Made by a program: the position numbers and the translations under genes. The notes under the pieces are model-generated. The model was not told the origin of the DNA and did not search any database. It saw only the letters and a list, made by a program, of their open reading frames with translations. Shown here in pieces: positions 1 to 7,695 of a stretch of 42,969 nt of DNA. Position 1 is the first letter of the stretch, and each line of letters starts with the position of its first letter. The stretch is from Oscillospiraceae bacterium (GTDB taxonomy: Bacteria; Bacillota; Clostridia; Oscillospirales; Oscillospiraceae): the NCBI GenBank assembly GCA_015067765.1, contig SVLV01000013.1, positions 1 to 42,969 on the forward strand. The letters run 5' to 3'.

Positions 1-8
1 ACCATATA

Positions 9-37
9 ATTATACTGCACTTGAGCAAAAATTTCAA
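9..37 (-). promoter_or_regulatory. SigA-type promoter reading off the left edge
   Basis: On the minus strand a -35 TTGAAA (32-37) and a -10 TATAAT (9-14) are separated by exactly 17 bases. An inverted repeat, ACTTGA/TCAAGT with a 9-base gap, overlaps the -35 and could be an operator. The gene it serves lies outside the window. Transcription would start near position 2 or beyond the edge. Confidence 0.6.
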
Positions 38-83
38 GTAGTATCTTTTCATCATGATCCTTTTCATGAAAATTCTTTTCGCC

Positions 84-1451
84 TTATTTCTGCTGAGCAC
101 TTCCCACTCCGGTAATGCGCCGCATCGTATAGCGATACATACCCAAGGAAATCGGGATCATGAACGCATCCACCACCAGTTGTGTCCAAATCAACCCGTA
201 AAGGCCAAACAAATGGTTCATCAGCAACATCATAGGAATATTGCACAGACCCTGTCGACAGGAAATCAGCAGTGTGGATTGGATGCCCTTACCCATCGAT
301 TGCAGTGTATAACTGACCAGAAAATTCATGGTGATAAACGGCAGTGCTAAACAGGCAATGCGCAGAAACACCGTGCCCAGTGCACTGGTCTCCGGTTCCG
401 GGATAAACAAATTCAGCAGCTGCGGCGCAAACAGCGAAAACACCGCCACGCACCCAACCGCAAATGCCGCCGCCACTTTCCAGGCAAACCGGATAGCCTC
501 TTTCATCCGCTGAAAGTTGCGGGCTGCGAAATTATAGCCCACCAGCGGCATAAAGCCCTGGCACATTCCCATGGCAACGGAAAATGGGAACATATCGATC
601 TTCCGCACCACACCATAGGCGGCCAGCGGAATATCTCCATAACCGGAGGAAAGCTTTACCATCACCATACTGGCTATGTTGGCCATCAGGGTGCCTGTGG
701 CAGTTGCAATTCCCACCGAAAGAACAGGACGGGCAAACCGGAAAGTAAAATGCTTTGGATGCAGAGACAGGTAACTGTCCTTATGCAGACGGGCATACTG
801 CACCAAAAAGAAGATCACCGATGCCACATTGGAAATGCAGGTGGCAATAGCCGCGCCGGCCACCTCCAGGCCAAAACCGAAGATGAAAATCGGATCCAAT
901 GCCACATTCAAGATGCCACCGAACATCATGCCCCGACTGGCCTGCCGGGCATGTCCTTCACTGCGCAGCAAGTGGCCCAGCATCAGGCCCAATACCGTGG
1001 GGACTCCGCCCAATGTCACCGTCCACCACAGATAATCCTCTGCATATCCATAGGTCTCCGGGCTGGCACCCAGGAAGTTCAGCAGCGGGCGAAGCCACAG
1101 GAATGTCCCCACAGAAAACAACAGGGTTGCCGTCATTCCGCCCCAAATACTGAAAGCCGAGGCATATTTGATATTATCCTGTTTGCCGCTGCCCAACATG
1201 CGGGAAATCAAGCTGCTTCCACCCATGCCAAACAGGTTGCCCAGTGCTGCCAGCAGATTGAACCACGGCGCGGTCAGCGATACGGCTGCGACCATGTAGG
1301 GATTTGCCAAGCGGCCAATGAAGAAGGTATCCGCCAAGTTATAAATCAGCGTCACCAGCTGACTGATGATGGTAGGCACCGCCAAAGCGGCAATCGCCTT
1401 GGGTATCGGCACGGATTCAAACAATTCCGTCTTAGAAAATTCTTTTGCCAC
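84..1451 (-). CDS. MATE family multidrug/cation efflux transporter
   Basis: Encodes 455 residues, the usual length for a MATE transporter with 12 membrane helices. The N-terminal half has the family's typical run of a proline-containing first helix followed by a segment reading LIYNLADTFFIGR, and the sequence is hydrophobic almost throughout. MATE proteins exchange Na+ or H+ for drugs or other organic cations at the cytoplasmic membrane. The start is a GTG at 1449-1451, chosen because it is preceded by a GGGAG box and no better ATG lies nearby. The gene follows grdD on the same strand but is separated from it by a strong terminator, so it is probably expressed apart from the glycine reductase operon. 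The substrate cannot be read from the sequence. Confidence 0.9.
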   Translation of the reverse strand: MAKEFSKTELFESVPIPKAIAALAVPTIISQLVTLIYNLADTFFIGRLANPYMVAAVSLTAPWFNLLAALGNLFGMGGSSLISRMLGSGKQDNIKYASAFSIWGGMTATLLFSVGTFLWLRPLLNFLGASPETYGYAEDYLWWTVTLGGVPTVLGLMLGHLLRSEGHARQASRGMMFGGILNVALDPIFIFGFGLEVAGAAIATCISNVASVIFFLVQYARLHKDSYLSLHPKHFTFRFARPVLSVGIATATGTLMANIASMVMVKLSSGYGDIPLAAYGVVRKIDMFPFSVAMGMCQGFMPLVGYNFAARNFQRMKEAIRFAWKVAAAFAVGCVAVFSLFAPQLLNLFIPEPETSALGTVFLRIACLALPFITMNFLVSYTLQSMGKGIQSTLLISCRQGLCNIPMMLLMNHLFGLYGLIWTQLVVDAFMIPISLGMYRYTMRRITGVGSAQQK

Positions 1452-1545
1452 GGAGACTCTTCTCCCTTCTTAAGATTCCTTTTTGATCATTTTACGCCCT
1501 CTTCTGCGAAAATGCAACCTGCCCGCACGCTTTCTGCCATACCAG

Positions 1546-1583
1546 CAAAAACGATCCCCGGCTCTTTTGAGCCGGGGACCGTC
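1546..1583 (-). terminator. Rho-independent terminator after grdD
   Basis: A 12-base stem (1553-1564 with 1569-1580) closes a four-base loop and is followed on the minus strand by GTTTTTG. It ends the glycine reductase operon 20 bases past the grdD stop and insulates the MATE gene. Confidence 0.85.
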
Positions 1584-1603
1584 GATTAAGAATTTTCCAA
1601 AAA

Positions 1604-2761
1604 TTAGCCAATATAGCCAGCAGCACGCAGGAGTTCAACAGCGCGCTCCTTGTTGGCATCAGACATCATGACCAGAGGACCGGTGCAGCCCATGCCGGTT
1701 TCGGCATAGATGCCAGCCTTCCACAGGACCTTGGCAGCGTCTTCCAGATCCATAACCTCAATGCCGGGGATGCTGGAGGTGCAGGGCTCAGAGGGAGGAC
1801 ACTTGACCTCTTCCTCAGCAGCGGCAGCAGCGCCCTTGGCAGAAGCCTTACGGGCCTCCAGGATCTTGGACAAACCAGCCTTCTCAGCCTTGGCAAACTC
1901 ATTCTTGGCAACCTGGAACACCTTGCCGCGCACCAGCTGTGCAGCATACTCCAGAGCGTTGGCAATCAGAGGAGCGCCGGAGGCACGGGAGATGATCAGG
2001 ATCAGCTTCTCGTAATCCATACCGATGCCGGGGCCGTAGCCGCTGCCGGTGGACTCGAAGCTGCCGCCGGTGGTGTAGGCGGACATCATCTTGATCATCA
2101 CATTACCGGTCAGGGAATCCATGACCATCACGTCAGCAGTACCCTGCAGCACATCGTTGCCGCGCATCACAGCGCCGCCGTCTGCACGGGCAGAGGTAGC
2201 CCACTCGAACTCGTAGCCGCCCTCCTTGAGCTGGTTCAGAGCCATCTCAGTCTGGCGGGCGCCGTCCACATTCAGGATACCCACAGTGGGGTTCTTGATG
2301 CCGCAGGACTTGGCGGTGATGATGCCGTAAACAGCATTCTTGATCATGCCCTCGATGCGGTCGGAGCTGGAGGTGCCGGTGGTGGTGGCGATGAACATCT
2401 CCTTGCCCTTGGCAGGAGTGACCACGCGACCAACAGTGGAAACACCAATGGGGAAGGGATAGTGCATGGTGACAGCACCGTCCACTTCGCCGCTCTCGAC
2501 CAGTTCGTCCATCTTCTTGTGGCCTTCCTCCTCGTCGGCCACATGGATGGTGGTGACGCCTTCTGCCTCCAGAGTGCCGATGTAATACACATCCACACCG
2601 CGGGCAGCGGCCATCTTGGCAGCAGCCATGGCGTTCTCTTCGCCATGCTCACTGCCCATACCGGTCAGAGCGATTTTGGGGCGGTTGGCAGACTCGCCGG
2701 TAGCCAGATAGTCCGCTGCGTCACGAAATGCTTTCTGAATAATCTGATGCAGCTGATCCAT
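1604..2761 (-). CDS. grdD: Glycine/sarcosine/betaine reductase component C, subunit alpha (GrdD)
   Basis: GrdD is the 385-residue partner of GrdC. The two take the carboxymethyl-selenoether formed on GrdA, make an acetyl thioester, and release acetyl phosphate by phosphorolysis. The family resembles fatty-acid/phosphate acyltransferases of the PlsX type. The key thiol is visible: counting from the chosen ATG, the cysteine in TGMGCTGP is Cys359, the same number as the catalytic cysteine reported for the Eubacterium acidaminophilum protein, which also supports this start. The ATG at 2761 lies one base after the grdC stop, so the two are translationally coupled. An in-frame extension upstream overlaps grdC and is not used. 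Confidence 0.96.
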   Translation of the reverse strand: MDQLHQIIQKAFRDAADYLATGESANRPKIALTGMGSEHGEENAMAAAKMAAARGVDVYYIGTLEAEGVTTIHVADEEEGHKKMDELVESGEVDGAVTMHYPFPIGVSTVGRVVTPAKGKEMFIATTTGTSSSDRIEGMIKNAVYGIITAKSCGIKNPTVGILNVDGARQTEMALNQLKEGGYEFEWATSARADGGAVMRGNDVLQGTADVMVMDSLTGNVMIKMMSAYTTGGSFESTGSGYGPGIGMDYEKLILIISRASGAPLIANALEYAAQLVRGKVFQVAKNEFAKAEKAGLSKILEARKASAKGAAAAAEEEVKCPPSEPCTSSIPGIEVMDLEDAAKVLWKAGIYAETGMGCTGPLVMMSDANKERAVELLRAAGYIG

Positions 2762-2762
2762 C

Positions 2763-4307
2763 TTATTCACCTGCTTCCACGCCCATAGACTCGGCGAAAC
2801 GACGCATGGCATCAGCCACGGCGAGACGGATCTGATCCTCGCTGACTGCGGCAACCTCAGGCTCCTGGCCGGGGTTGGCAGCGATCACGAAGGAGACGCC
2901 GTCGAACAGGTTGGTCAGGCGGCCCAGGAACAGGGAGCCCTTGCCGATAATCATCGTATTCTTGATCTCACCGGCCAGAATAGCCTCGCGGGCGAAACCG
3001 ATGTAGGGAACGCCGGAGGGAATGTGGCCCTGAGTGGGAGCAAAGCCGGTCAGGCCGTGCTTGACGGTGAAGTTAGCCAGCTCAGCACGCTCCAGATCAC
3101 CCTGCTTGACGGCCAGAGCGCCGATCATCTTGTAGTTAGCCATGGGGACATCACCGGCACCGGCAGGCTTGGTGATATCAGGGTTCTGCATCTCGGGAGA
3201 GTACTTGTCAATGTCGGTGATCTTCATGCCGACCTTGGCCAGGGGCTCAGCAACCAGAGCGCCGATAACGGCCTGAGGAGCGGAACCGGTACCCACACTG
3301 TGGCGGCCCAGGATGTTCAGATCGATGTAGGGATCCACACCGTTGTCCTGAGTGATCACCACGGCGAAACCACCGATCATGTCCTCCATGATGGGCAGGC
3401 CCTTCTTCACATGGTCCTTGCCGTTCATACCCAGCTTGGCAGTGCAGCCGCCAGCGGTAACGACAACGGTCTTATAAGCGCCGGAAGCCACCAGAGCAGC
3501 AGCCTCGATCACAGCGTGAGCGGGAGCAGCGCAGAAGGCGCGGCAGTCAGAGCCGGAAGCGCCGTTCAGACCGACGATCTCAGCAGCAGCCTTGGCGAAG
3601 TTGCCGCCGCCGCGCTGGTTCACGTCGCCGCAGGCCTCCTCGGCACAGTCGATCACATACTCGATCTCGTCCTTATCGATGCCGGTGGTCTTCACAGCGG
3701 CCAGCAGAGCCAGCACGGAGGAAGCCTTGGACACCAGGTTCTCATGCATCACGTGGGAAGACAGGTTGACATCCACATCGTGGGCACCCTTCACGCAGCC
3801 AACCAGAACGTTGTTGTGATACAGGGGCTCAGCATGATGCTCATTGACCTGAGTGGTAATCTCATCCATCTCGCAGCCGGCAGTCAGGCGGGCAACCATT
3901 GCTTCAGTCAGCAGGGGGTTTGCAGCGAAAGCGTCGCGATTGGCGGCCACGAACTCAGCGCTCAGGCGAACCAGATCAAACACGTCGCAAACCTGCATCA
4001 GCAGCAGGAACTCTTCCTGAGGCATGATCTGACCGAACTTGCCCTCGCGGGTTGCGCCGGGGCAATCCTTGTCAAACCAGGGCTGCTCCACAGCACTCAG
4101 CTCATCAGGAGTCTTGTTGCCGATGTACACCTGGTTGGGCCAATAGTTCACAGCCTGCTCATAGGTACGCAGGTGCTTGGGCAGCTCAACCAGATACTCG
4201 CTCTCGGGATTCACGATCCGCTCAGTGGTCTGAGTGGAACCGTTGTGGATCACCATATCGGGGGTATGGGCCAGCACATAGCTGGCGCCGCGAATTACAC
4301 TTTTCAT
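2763..4307 (-). CDS. grdC: Glycine/sarcosine/betaine reductase component C, subunit beta (GrdC)
   Basis: Encodes 514 residues, full length for GrdC. The family is related to beta-ketoacyl-ACP synthase III and works with GrdD in the final step, converting Se-carboxymethyl-GrdA to acetyl phosphate. The glycine-rich C-terminal part and the cysteine-containing segment SGSDCRAFCAAPAH fit a thiolase-like fold. Component C is shared by glycine, sarcosine and betaine reductases. grdC is followed one base later by grdD. It is preceded by a strong terminator-like hairpin behind grdA, so its transcript level is probably lower than that of grdA; no convincing promoter lies in the gap. Confidence 0.96.
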   Translation of the reverse strand: MKSVIRGASYVLAHTPDMVIHNGSTQTTERIVNPESEYLVELPKHLRTYEQAVNYWPNQVYIGNKTPDELSAVEQPWFDKDCPGATREGKFGQIMPQEEFLLLMQVCDVFDLVRLSAEFVAANRDAFAANPLLTEAMVARLTAGCEMDEITTQVNEHHAEPLYHNNVLVGCVKGAHDVDVNLSSHVMHENLVSKASSVLALLAAVKTTGIDKDEIEYVIDCAEEACGDVNQRGGGNFAKAAAEIVGLNGASGSDCRAFCAAPAHAVIEAAALVASGAYKTVVVTAGGCTAKLGMNGKDHVKKGLPIMEDMIGGFAVVITQDNGVDPYIDLNILGRHSVGTGSAPQAVIGALVAEPLAKVGMKITDIDKYSPEMQNPDITKPAGAGDVPMANYKMIGALAVKQGDLERAELANFTVKHGLTGFAPTQGHIPSGVPYIGFAREAILAGEIKNTMIIGKGSLFLGRLTNLFDGVSFVIAANPGQEPEVAAVSEDQIRLAVADAMRRFAESMGVEAGE

Positions 4308-4370
4308 GATGGACTCACAGCCTTTCTTGAATTAGAAAATGGATTTGTACGTATGAAGAAAAAGGAATAG

Positions 4371-4397
4371 AAAACGGGGCGGCTATGCGCCGCCCCG
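4371..4397 (-). terminator. Intra-operon terminator/attenuator between grdA and grdC
   Basis: A 9-base all-GC stem (4375-4383 with 4389-4397) with a five-base loop is followed on the minus strand by TTTTC. It sits 17 bases past the grdA stop. The U-run is short, so partial read-through to grdCD is likely. Confidence 0.75.
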
Positions 4398-4413
4398 ATC
4401 CGGAAAGAACTTA

Positions 4414-4890
4414 TCAATCCTGGAAAGCGCAGTACTGCTCGCGGATAGCCGTCATCTCACTGACGATATCGTCCACATCCAGCACCATCTCCATCATACT
4501 GATCTGTTCATCGTAGACAGCTTCATCAAACTCAGCCTTCATTTCCGGTTCACAAACATGATAAACCCGAAGTCCCAACGAGACTCCCGCCAAAGGACCG
4601 GCAAACGTGGGGTCACCGTTCGTAACGGTTTCAGCAGCCAGGCCGGCTGCCTCACCCTCAGCAGCACCCAGCAGAACAACAATGTTCTCTGCGCCGTGCT
4701 GCTCGGTGAATTCCTTGACCCGCTTCTGGTTTTCCAGATCCATGGCACCTGCGGCAGTTCAGACGAAGCATTCAGTAGAGGAGAAGATCACGGATGCACC
4801 GGCGGTCTCGACGCAAGCCTCAATAGCCATGCCGGGAATACCATCACGGTCGCCGATAATAATGGCCTTCTTACCCTGAAGAATACTCAT
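4414..4890 (-). CDS. grdA: Glycine reductase selenoprotein A (GrdA), UGA at 4759-4761 read as selenocysteine
   Basis: GrdA is the small selenoprotein that carries the carboxymethyl group between component B and component C. The reading frame runs from the ATG at 4888-4890 (AAGGAGG upstream) through an in-frame TGA at 4759-4761 to the stop at 4414-4416, giving 158 residues with Sec at position 44, in the signature [13 protein letters not shown]. Without recoding it appears as a 43-residue fragment and a 109-residue fragment. Reading through restores the expected length of the family. The true stop is also TGA and is followed immediately by TAA. selA, selB and selC lie in the same window. Order on the strand is trxA-grdA-grdC-grdD. 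Confidence 0.97.
4720..4754 (-). promoter_or_regulatory. Candidate SECIS element in grdA
   Basis: Starting seven bases after the U of the UGA, CCGC pairs with GCGG (outer stem), and inside it TCTGG pairs with CCAGA around an AAAA loop (4725-4738). A bacterial SECIS must lie just downstream of the UGA inside the coding region. This fold is weaker and differently placed from the one in grdB, so the assignment is tentative. Confidence 0.4.
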
Positions 4891-4932
4891 TCCTTTTTTC
4901 CTCCTTCCCTTCAAATTCTTGGTACATATCCT

Positions 4933-4967
4933 AAACCCGCACAAGGCGGCTTTGGGCAAAGGGGTTT
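4933..4967 (-). other. Structured element in the trxA-grdA spacer
   Basis: AAACCC and GGGTTT (4962-4967 and 4933-4938) can close a branch point holding two small hairpins: CTTTG/CAAAG and CCGC/GCGG. It lies between the trxA stop and the grdA ribosome binding site. There is no U-tract, so it is not a standard terminator; an mRNA processing or stabilising role for the grdA message is a guess. Confidence 0.35.
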
Positions 4968-4975
4968 TTGATCAA

Positions 4976-5293
4976 TCAGCAGTACTTCTTGATCATGGCC
5001 TCCACGTTCTCGGGAGTAGCGTCATCCTTCACCAAGGACTCCACCATAACGCCACCCTGATAGATAGCGATAACAGGCAGACCCATAACCTTCTGGCTGA
5101 TGGCCAGACGGCGAGCCTTGGTAGTATTCAGAGCGGTGAACTTCAGCTTATCGCCGTAGGTCTCAGCAAAAGCGTGGACGTGGGGCATCAGAGCGGCGCA
5201 AGGCACGCAGCCATCGCCATAGAAATCGACCAGAATGGTACCTTCAGCCTGCAGAACTTCTGCCTCAAATGTAGTCTTATCCAGTTCCAGCAT
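4976..5293 (-). CDS. trxA: Glycine-reductase-linked thioredoxin (GCVPC active site)
   Basis: A 105-residue thioredoxin fold protein. The redox motif is GCVPC (Cys29 and Cys32) in place of the usual WCGPC; this variant is known from thioredoxins of glycine reductase operons in amino-acid-fermenting clostridia. A cis-proline segment (GLPVIAIYQGG) follows as expected. It passes electrons from TrxB to the reductase, re-reducing the selenol/thiol centres after acetyl phosphate formation. It lies between trxB and grdA on the same strand with an AGGAGG site seven bases upstream of the ATG. A 7-base AT-only inverted repeat (AATATAA/TTATATT) precedes the ribosome binding site. Confidence 0.95.
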   Translation of the reverse strand: MLELDKTTFEAEVLQAEGTILVDFYGDGCVPCAALMPHVHAFAETYGDKLKFTALNTTKARRLAISQKVMGLPVIAIYQGGVMVESLVKDDATPENVEAMIKKYC

Positions 5294-5339
5294 GGGGTTG
5301 TCCTCCTAAAATATAATATTGTTATATTGAACCTCTAAA

Positions 5340-6278
5340 TTAGAGATTGCTGATATAATGCTCGGCCTGAGTAGCGGCAATCGCGCCGTCTGCTGCAGCC
5401 GTTACCACCTGACGCAGGCTCTTGACGCGGATATCACCGGCAGCAAAGACGCCAGGCAGGTTGGTGTGCATGTTCTCGTCGGTCTTGATATAGCCATTTA
5501 CCAGCTCCACCTGGCCCTCAAAGAGCTTGGAGTTGGGGTTGTAGCCAATGAAGCCAAACAGGCCGAACAGTCCGTCGTCCTCGTCTGCCTTCAGAGTGGT
5601 GACCTCGCCGGTCTTGACGTTCTTCACCACGATGGTGTCCAGCAGTTCCTCGCCATCGGCGCGCTCCACCACGCTATCCCACATAAAGGAGATCTTGGGG
5701 TTAGCAAAGGCCTTCTCCTGAATGGACTTTGCTGCACGCAGCTCATCACGGCGATGGATGATGGTGACCTTACGGGCAAACTTGGTCAGGTACATAGCCT
5801 CTTCCACAGCACTGTCGCCGCCGCCTACCACGAAGACTTCAAAGTCCTCAAAGAAGGCTGCATCGCAGGTAGCGCAGAAAGAAATGCCCTTACCGGTAAA
5901 CTTACCCTCGTTCTCACAGCCGATGGGCTTGGGGAATGCACCGGTAGCCAGAATCACAGTCTTGGCCTGATATTCACCCTTCACGCCGACCAGCTTCTTG
6001 ATCTCGCCCTGCAGCTCCACGCTCTTGATCATATCGCTGCAGCGCTCAGCACCGAATTTCTTGGCCTGCTCACTCATTCTGGCGATGAGGCTGGGGCCGC
6101 TCTCGCCCTCGACCATCTGGCCGGGATAGTTCTCGATTTCATCGGTAATAGCAATCTGACCGCCATCCTGACCCTTTTCCAGAATCAGCACGGACAGACG
6201 GCTGCGACCAGCATACAGACCGGCAGCCAGACCGGCAGGGCCTGCGCCCAGGATAATTACATCATAAATCTTATCCAT
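5340..6278 (-). CDS. trxB: Thioredoxin reductase
   Basis: A 312-residue low-molecular-weight thioredoxin reductase. Visible features: FAD-binding GAGPAG at residues 11-16, the redox pair CATC (Cys135, Cys138), the second nucleotide site GGGDSAVEEA, and an HRRDELR segment that contacts the 2'-phosphate of NADPH in the family, so NADPH is the likely donor. The C-terminal FAD motif is AAGDIR. It reduces the neighbouring TrxA for glycine reduction. The ATG at 6276-6278 was chosen because GAGGAA lies at good spacing; the ATG five codons upstream is too close to its purine box. It follows grdB after a 90-base gap containing a strong hairpin. Confidence 0.95.
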   Translation of the reverse strand: MDKIYDVIILGAGPAGLAAGLYAGRSRLSVLILEKGQDGGQIAITDEIENYPGQMVEGESGPSLIARMSEQAKKFGAERCSDMIKSVELQGEIKKLVGVKGEYQAKTVILATGAFPKPIGCENEGKFTGKGISFCATCDAAFFEDFEVFVVGGGDSAVEEAMYLTKFARKVTIIHRRDELRAAKSIQEKAFANPKISFMWDSVVERADGEELLDTIVVKNVKTGEVTTLKADEDDGLFGLFGFIGYNPNSKLFEGQVELVNGYIKTDENMHTNLPGVFAAGDIRVKSLRQVVTAAADGAIAATQAEHYISNL

Positions 6279-6314
6279 ATTATGTTTCCTCATTCCTCAG
6301 TTGAATTTCAGACC

Positions 6315-6357
6315 TAAAACGGGAGGGACCCGGTGCGGCAAACTCCGACCGGGTCCC
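6315..6357 (-). terminator. Hairpin between grdB and trxB, possible attenuator
   Basis: A perfect 10-base stem (6325-6334 with 6348-6357) closes a 13-base loop. On the minus strand it is followed by TCCCGTTTT, so the U-run starts five bases late. It starts 11 bases past the grdB stop. It may end some transcripts or protect the grdE-grdB message from 3' decay. Confidence 0.5.
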
Positions 6358-6368
6358 GAAAACCCTAA

Positions 6369-7682
6369 TTAGTCGGTAAAGACAGCATTGCTCTCGCCTT
6401 CAGCGCCGCCTTCGGTGCTGGTCAGCAGGTTCAGAGAGCCCATAACGATCTCGCGACGACGAGCCATTTCCTTCTCGCGTGCAATATTGGGATCGCCGGT
6501 GGGATAGGGGATTGCCTGCGCACCGAAAATACGGGGAGCGCCGACAGTCTTGGAAATGGGGGTAACCGTACAAATATGAGCAGAGGGGATACCAGCCTTC
6601 TCCAGCTCCTTAACAATCGTTGCACCGCAACGCGTACAGGTACCTCAGGTACTGGTCAGGAGCACGCCGTTGACGCCTGCACTGATGAGGCGTTCAGCGA
6701 TCTCCTGGCCCATACGGGTAGCATCCGCCACGGAGGTGGAGTTACCGGTGGTGGTGATCAGCTCGGGATACACATCGCCGATGATGCCTTCCTTCTCCAG
6801 CATCTTCAGCATATCGTAGGGGGTAACACGGTTGGGGTCCTCGTTGGCATAGACGGGGTCGAAGCCGGCGTGGACGGACTCCCACTCGCCGCCTTCCATC
6901 TTATCACCGGCAATGGGATAAGCCTTCCAGAACTTGGCGGTAGCGGCCACCATGTGGTCGGGGTTGCCCATGGGGACCATACCACCGGTGGTGCACAGAG
7001 CGATCTTGGCCTTGGACAGATCGGCAATGGGGGTGGAGGGATCCACCTTCTCATAGGTGGACAGCTCCAGCTCGGTCTCGTACTCTTCGCCCTTAATCTT
7101 CTTCAGCAGCATGTCCACAGCACGCTCAGCGCCGTTCTTCTCGCGGAAGATATTCACGCGCTGGCCCTTGGCATAGTACTGCTCAGCCTTGGGGGAGCCC
7201 AGCTTCTCACCGGTCAGCAGCTTCTTGGCAAAGCCGGCCATCAGAGGCACTGCCTTACGCATACCGGCTGCGGACTTGGCAACCTGCAGGATGTAGCAAT
7301 CCTTGCGGAACATCTCAACAGCGGGGTTCTCCTCATACAGACCGGTCATAGCCTCAACGCCCATCTCCTTGGCGGTCTTGCAGACATCGCCGCAGGCGAT
7401 ACCAAAACGGCCGGCGTTGAAAGCGGGACCTGCGATGACCAGATCGGGCTGATACTTCTCGATCTGCTGGCGCAGGAAGGCGCGGCCCTCGTCCATGTTC
7501 TCGGCATAGAAGTTATCGCCGCAGATGATGGTGGCAACGATCTCGCCCACATCCTTCAGCGCAGCGCCGAAGCCCATAGCGGGACCGACCATCTCTTCGC
7601 GGACTTCGGGAGCAGCATAAGCGGTATCTTCGCTGCCCAGGCCGCCGAAGAACTGGTTGGTATAGAACAGAATTTTCTTCAT
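6369..7682 (-). CDS. grdB: Glycine reductase component B gamma, selenoprotein GrdB, UGA at 6645-6647 read as selenocysteine
   Basis: GrdB is the substrate-specific selenoprotein that cleaves the C-N bond of glycine together with the pyruvoyl protein GrdE. The ATG at 7680-7682 follows AAGGAGG whose bases overlap the grdE stop. The frame runs to TAA at 6369-6371 through one in-frame TGA at 6645-6647, giving 437 residues with Sec346 in the signature LLTSTUGTCTRCGAT. The 91 residues after the UGA stay in frame and match the family's C-terminus. A naive call ends at the UGA and loses them. It lies 13 bases after grdE. Confidence 0.97.
6618..6632 (-). promoter_or_regulatory. SECIS element in grdB
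   Basis: CGTTGC and GCAACG form a perfect 6-base stem with the three-base loop GGT. The loop begins 21 bases after the U of the UGA. Both the stem core (GTTGC...GCA) and the GGU loop, as well as the spacing, match the minimal SECIS of E. coli fdhF, which has a GGUC loop at the same offset. Confidence 0.75.
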
Positions 7683-7695
7683 ACCCGGAACCTCC

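Noticed and set aside
3024-4370. A 448-codon open frame on the plus strand opposite grdC
   Set aside because: Shadow of grdC; Gly/Ser/His-rich product with no recognisable fold.
4759-4761. Reading the TGA in grdA as a nonsense mutation that makes a pseudogene
   Set aside because: The frame continues with the exact family signature after the UGA, Sec44 is the known position, and selA, selB and selC are present.
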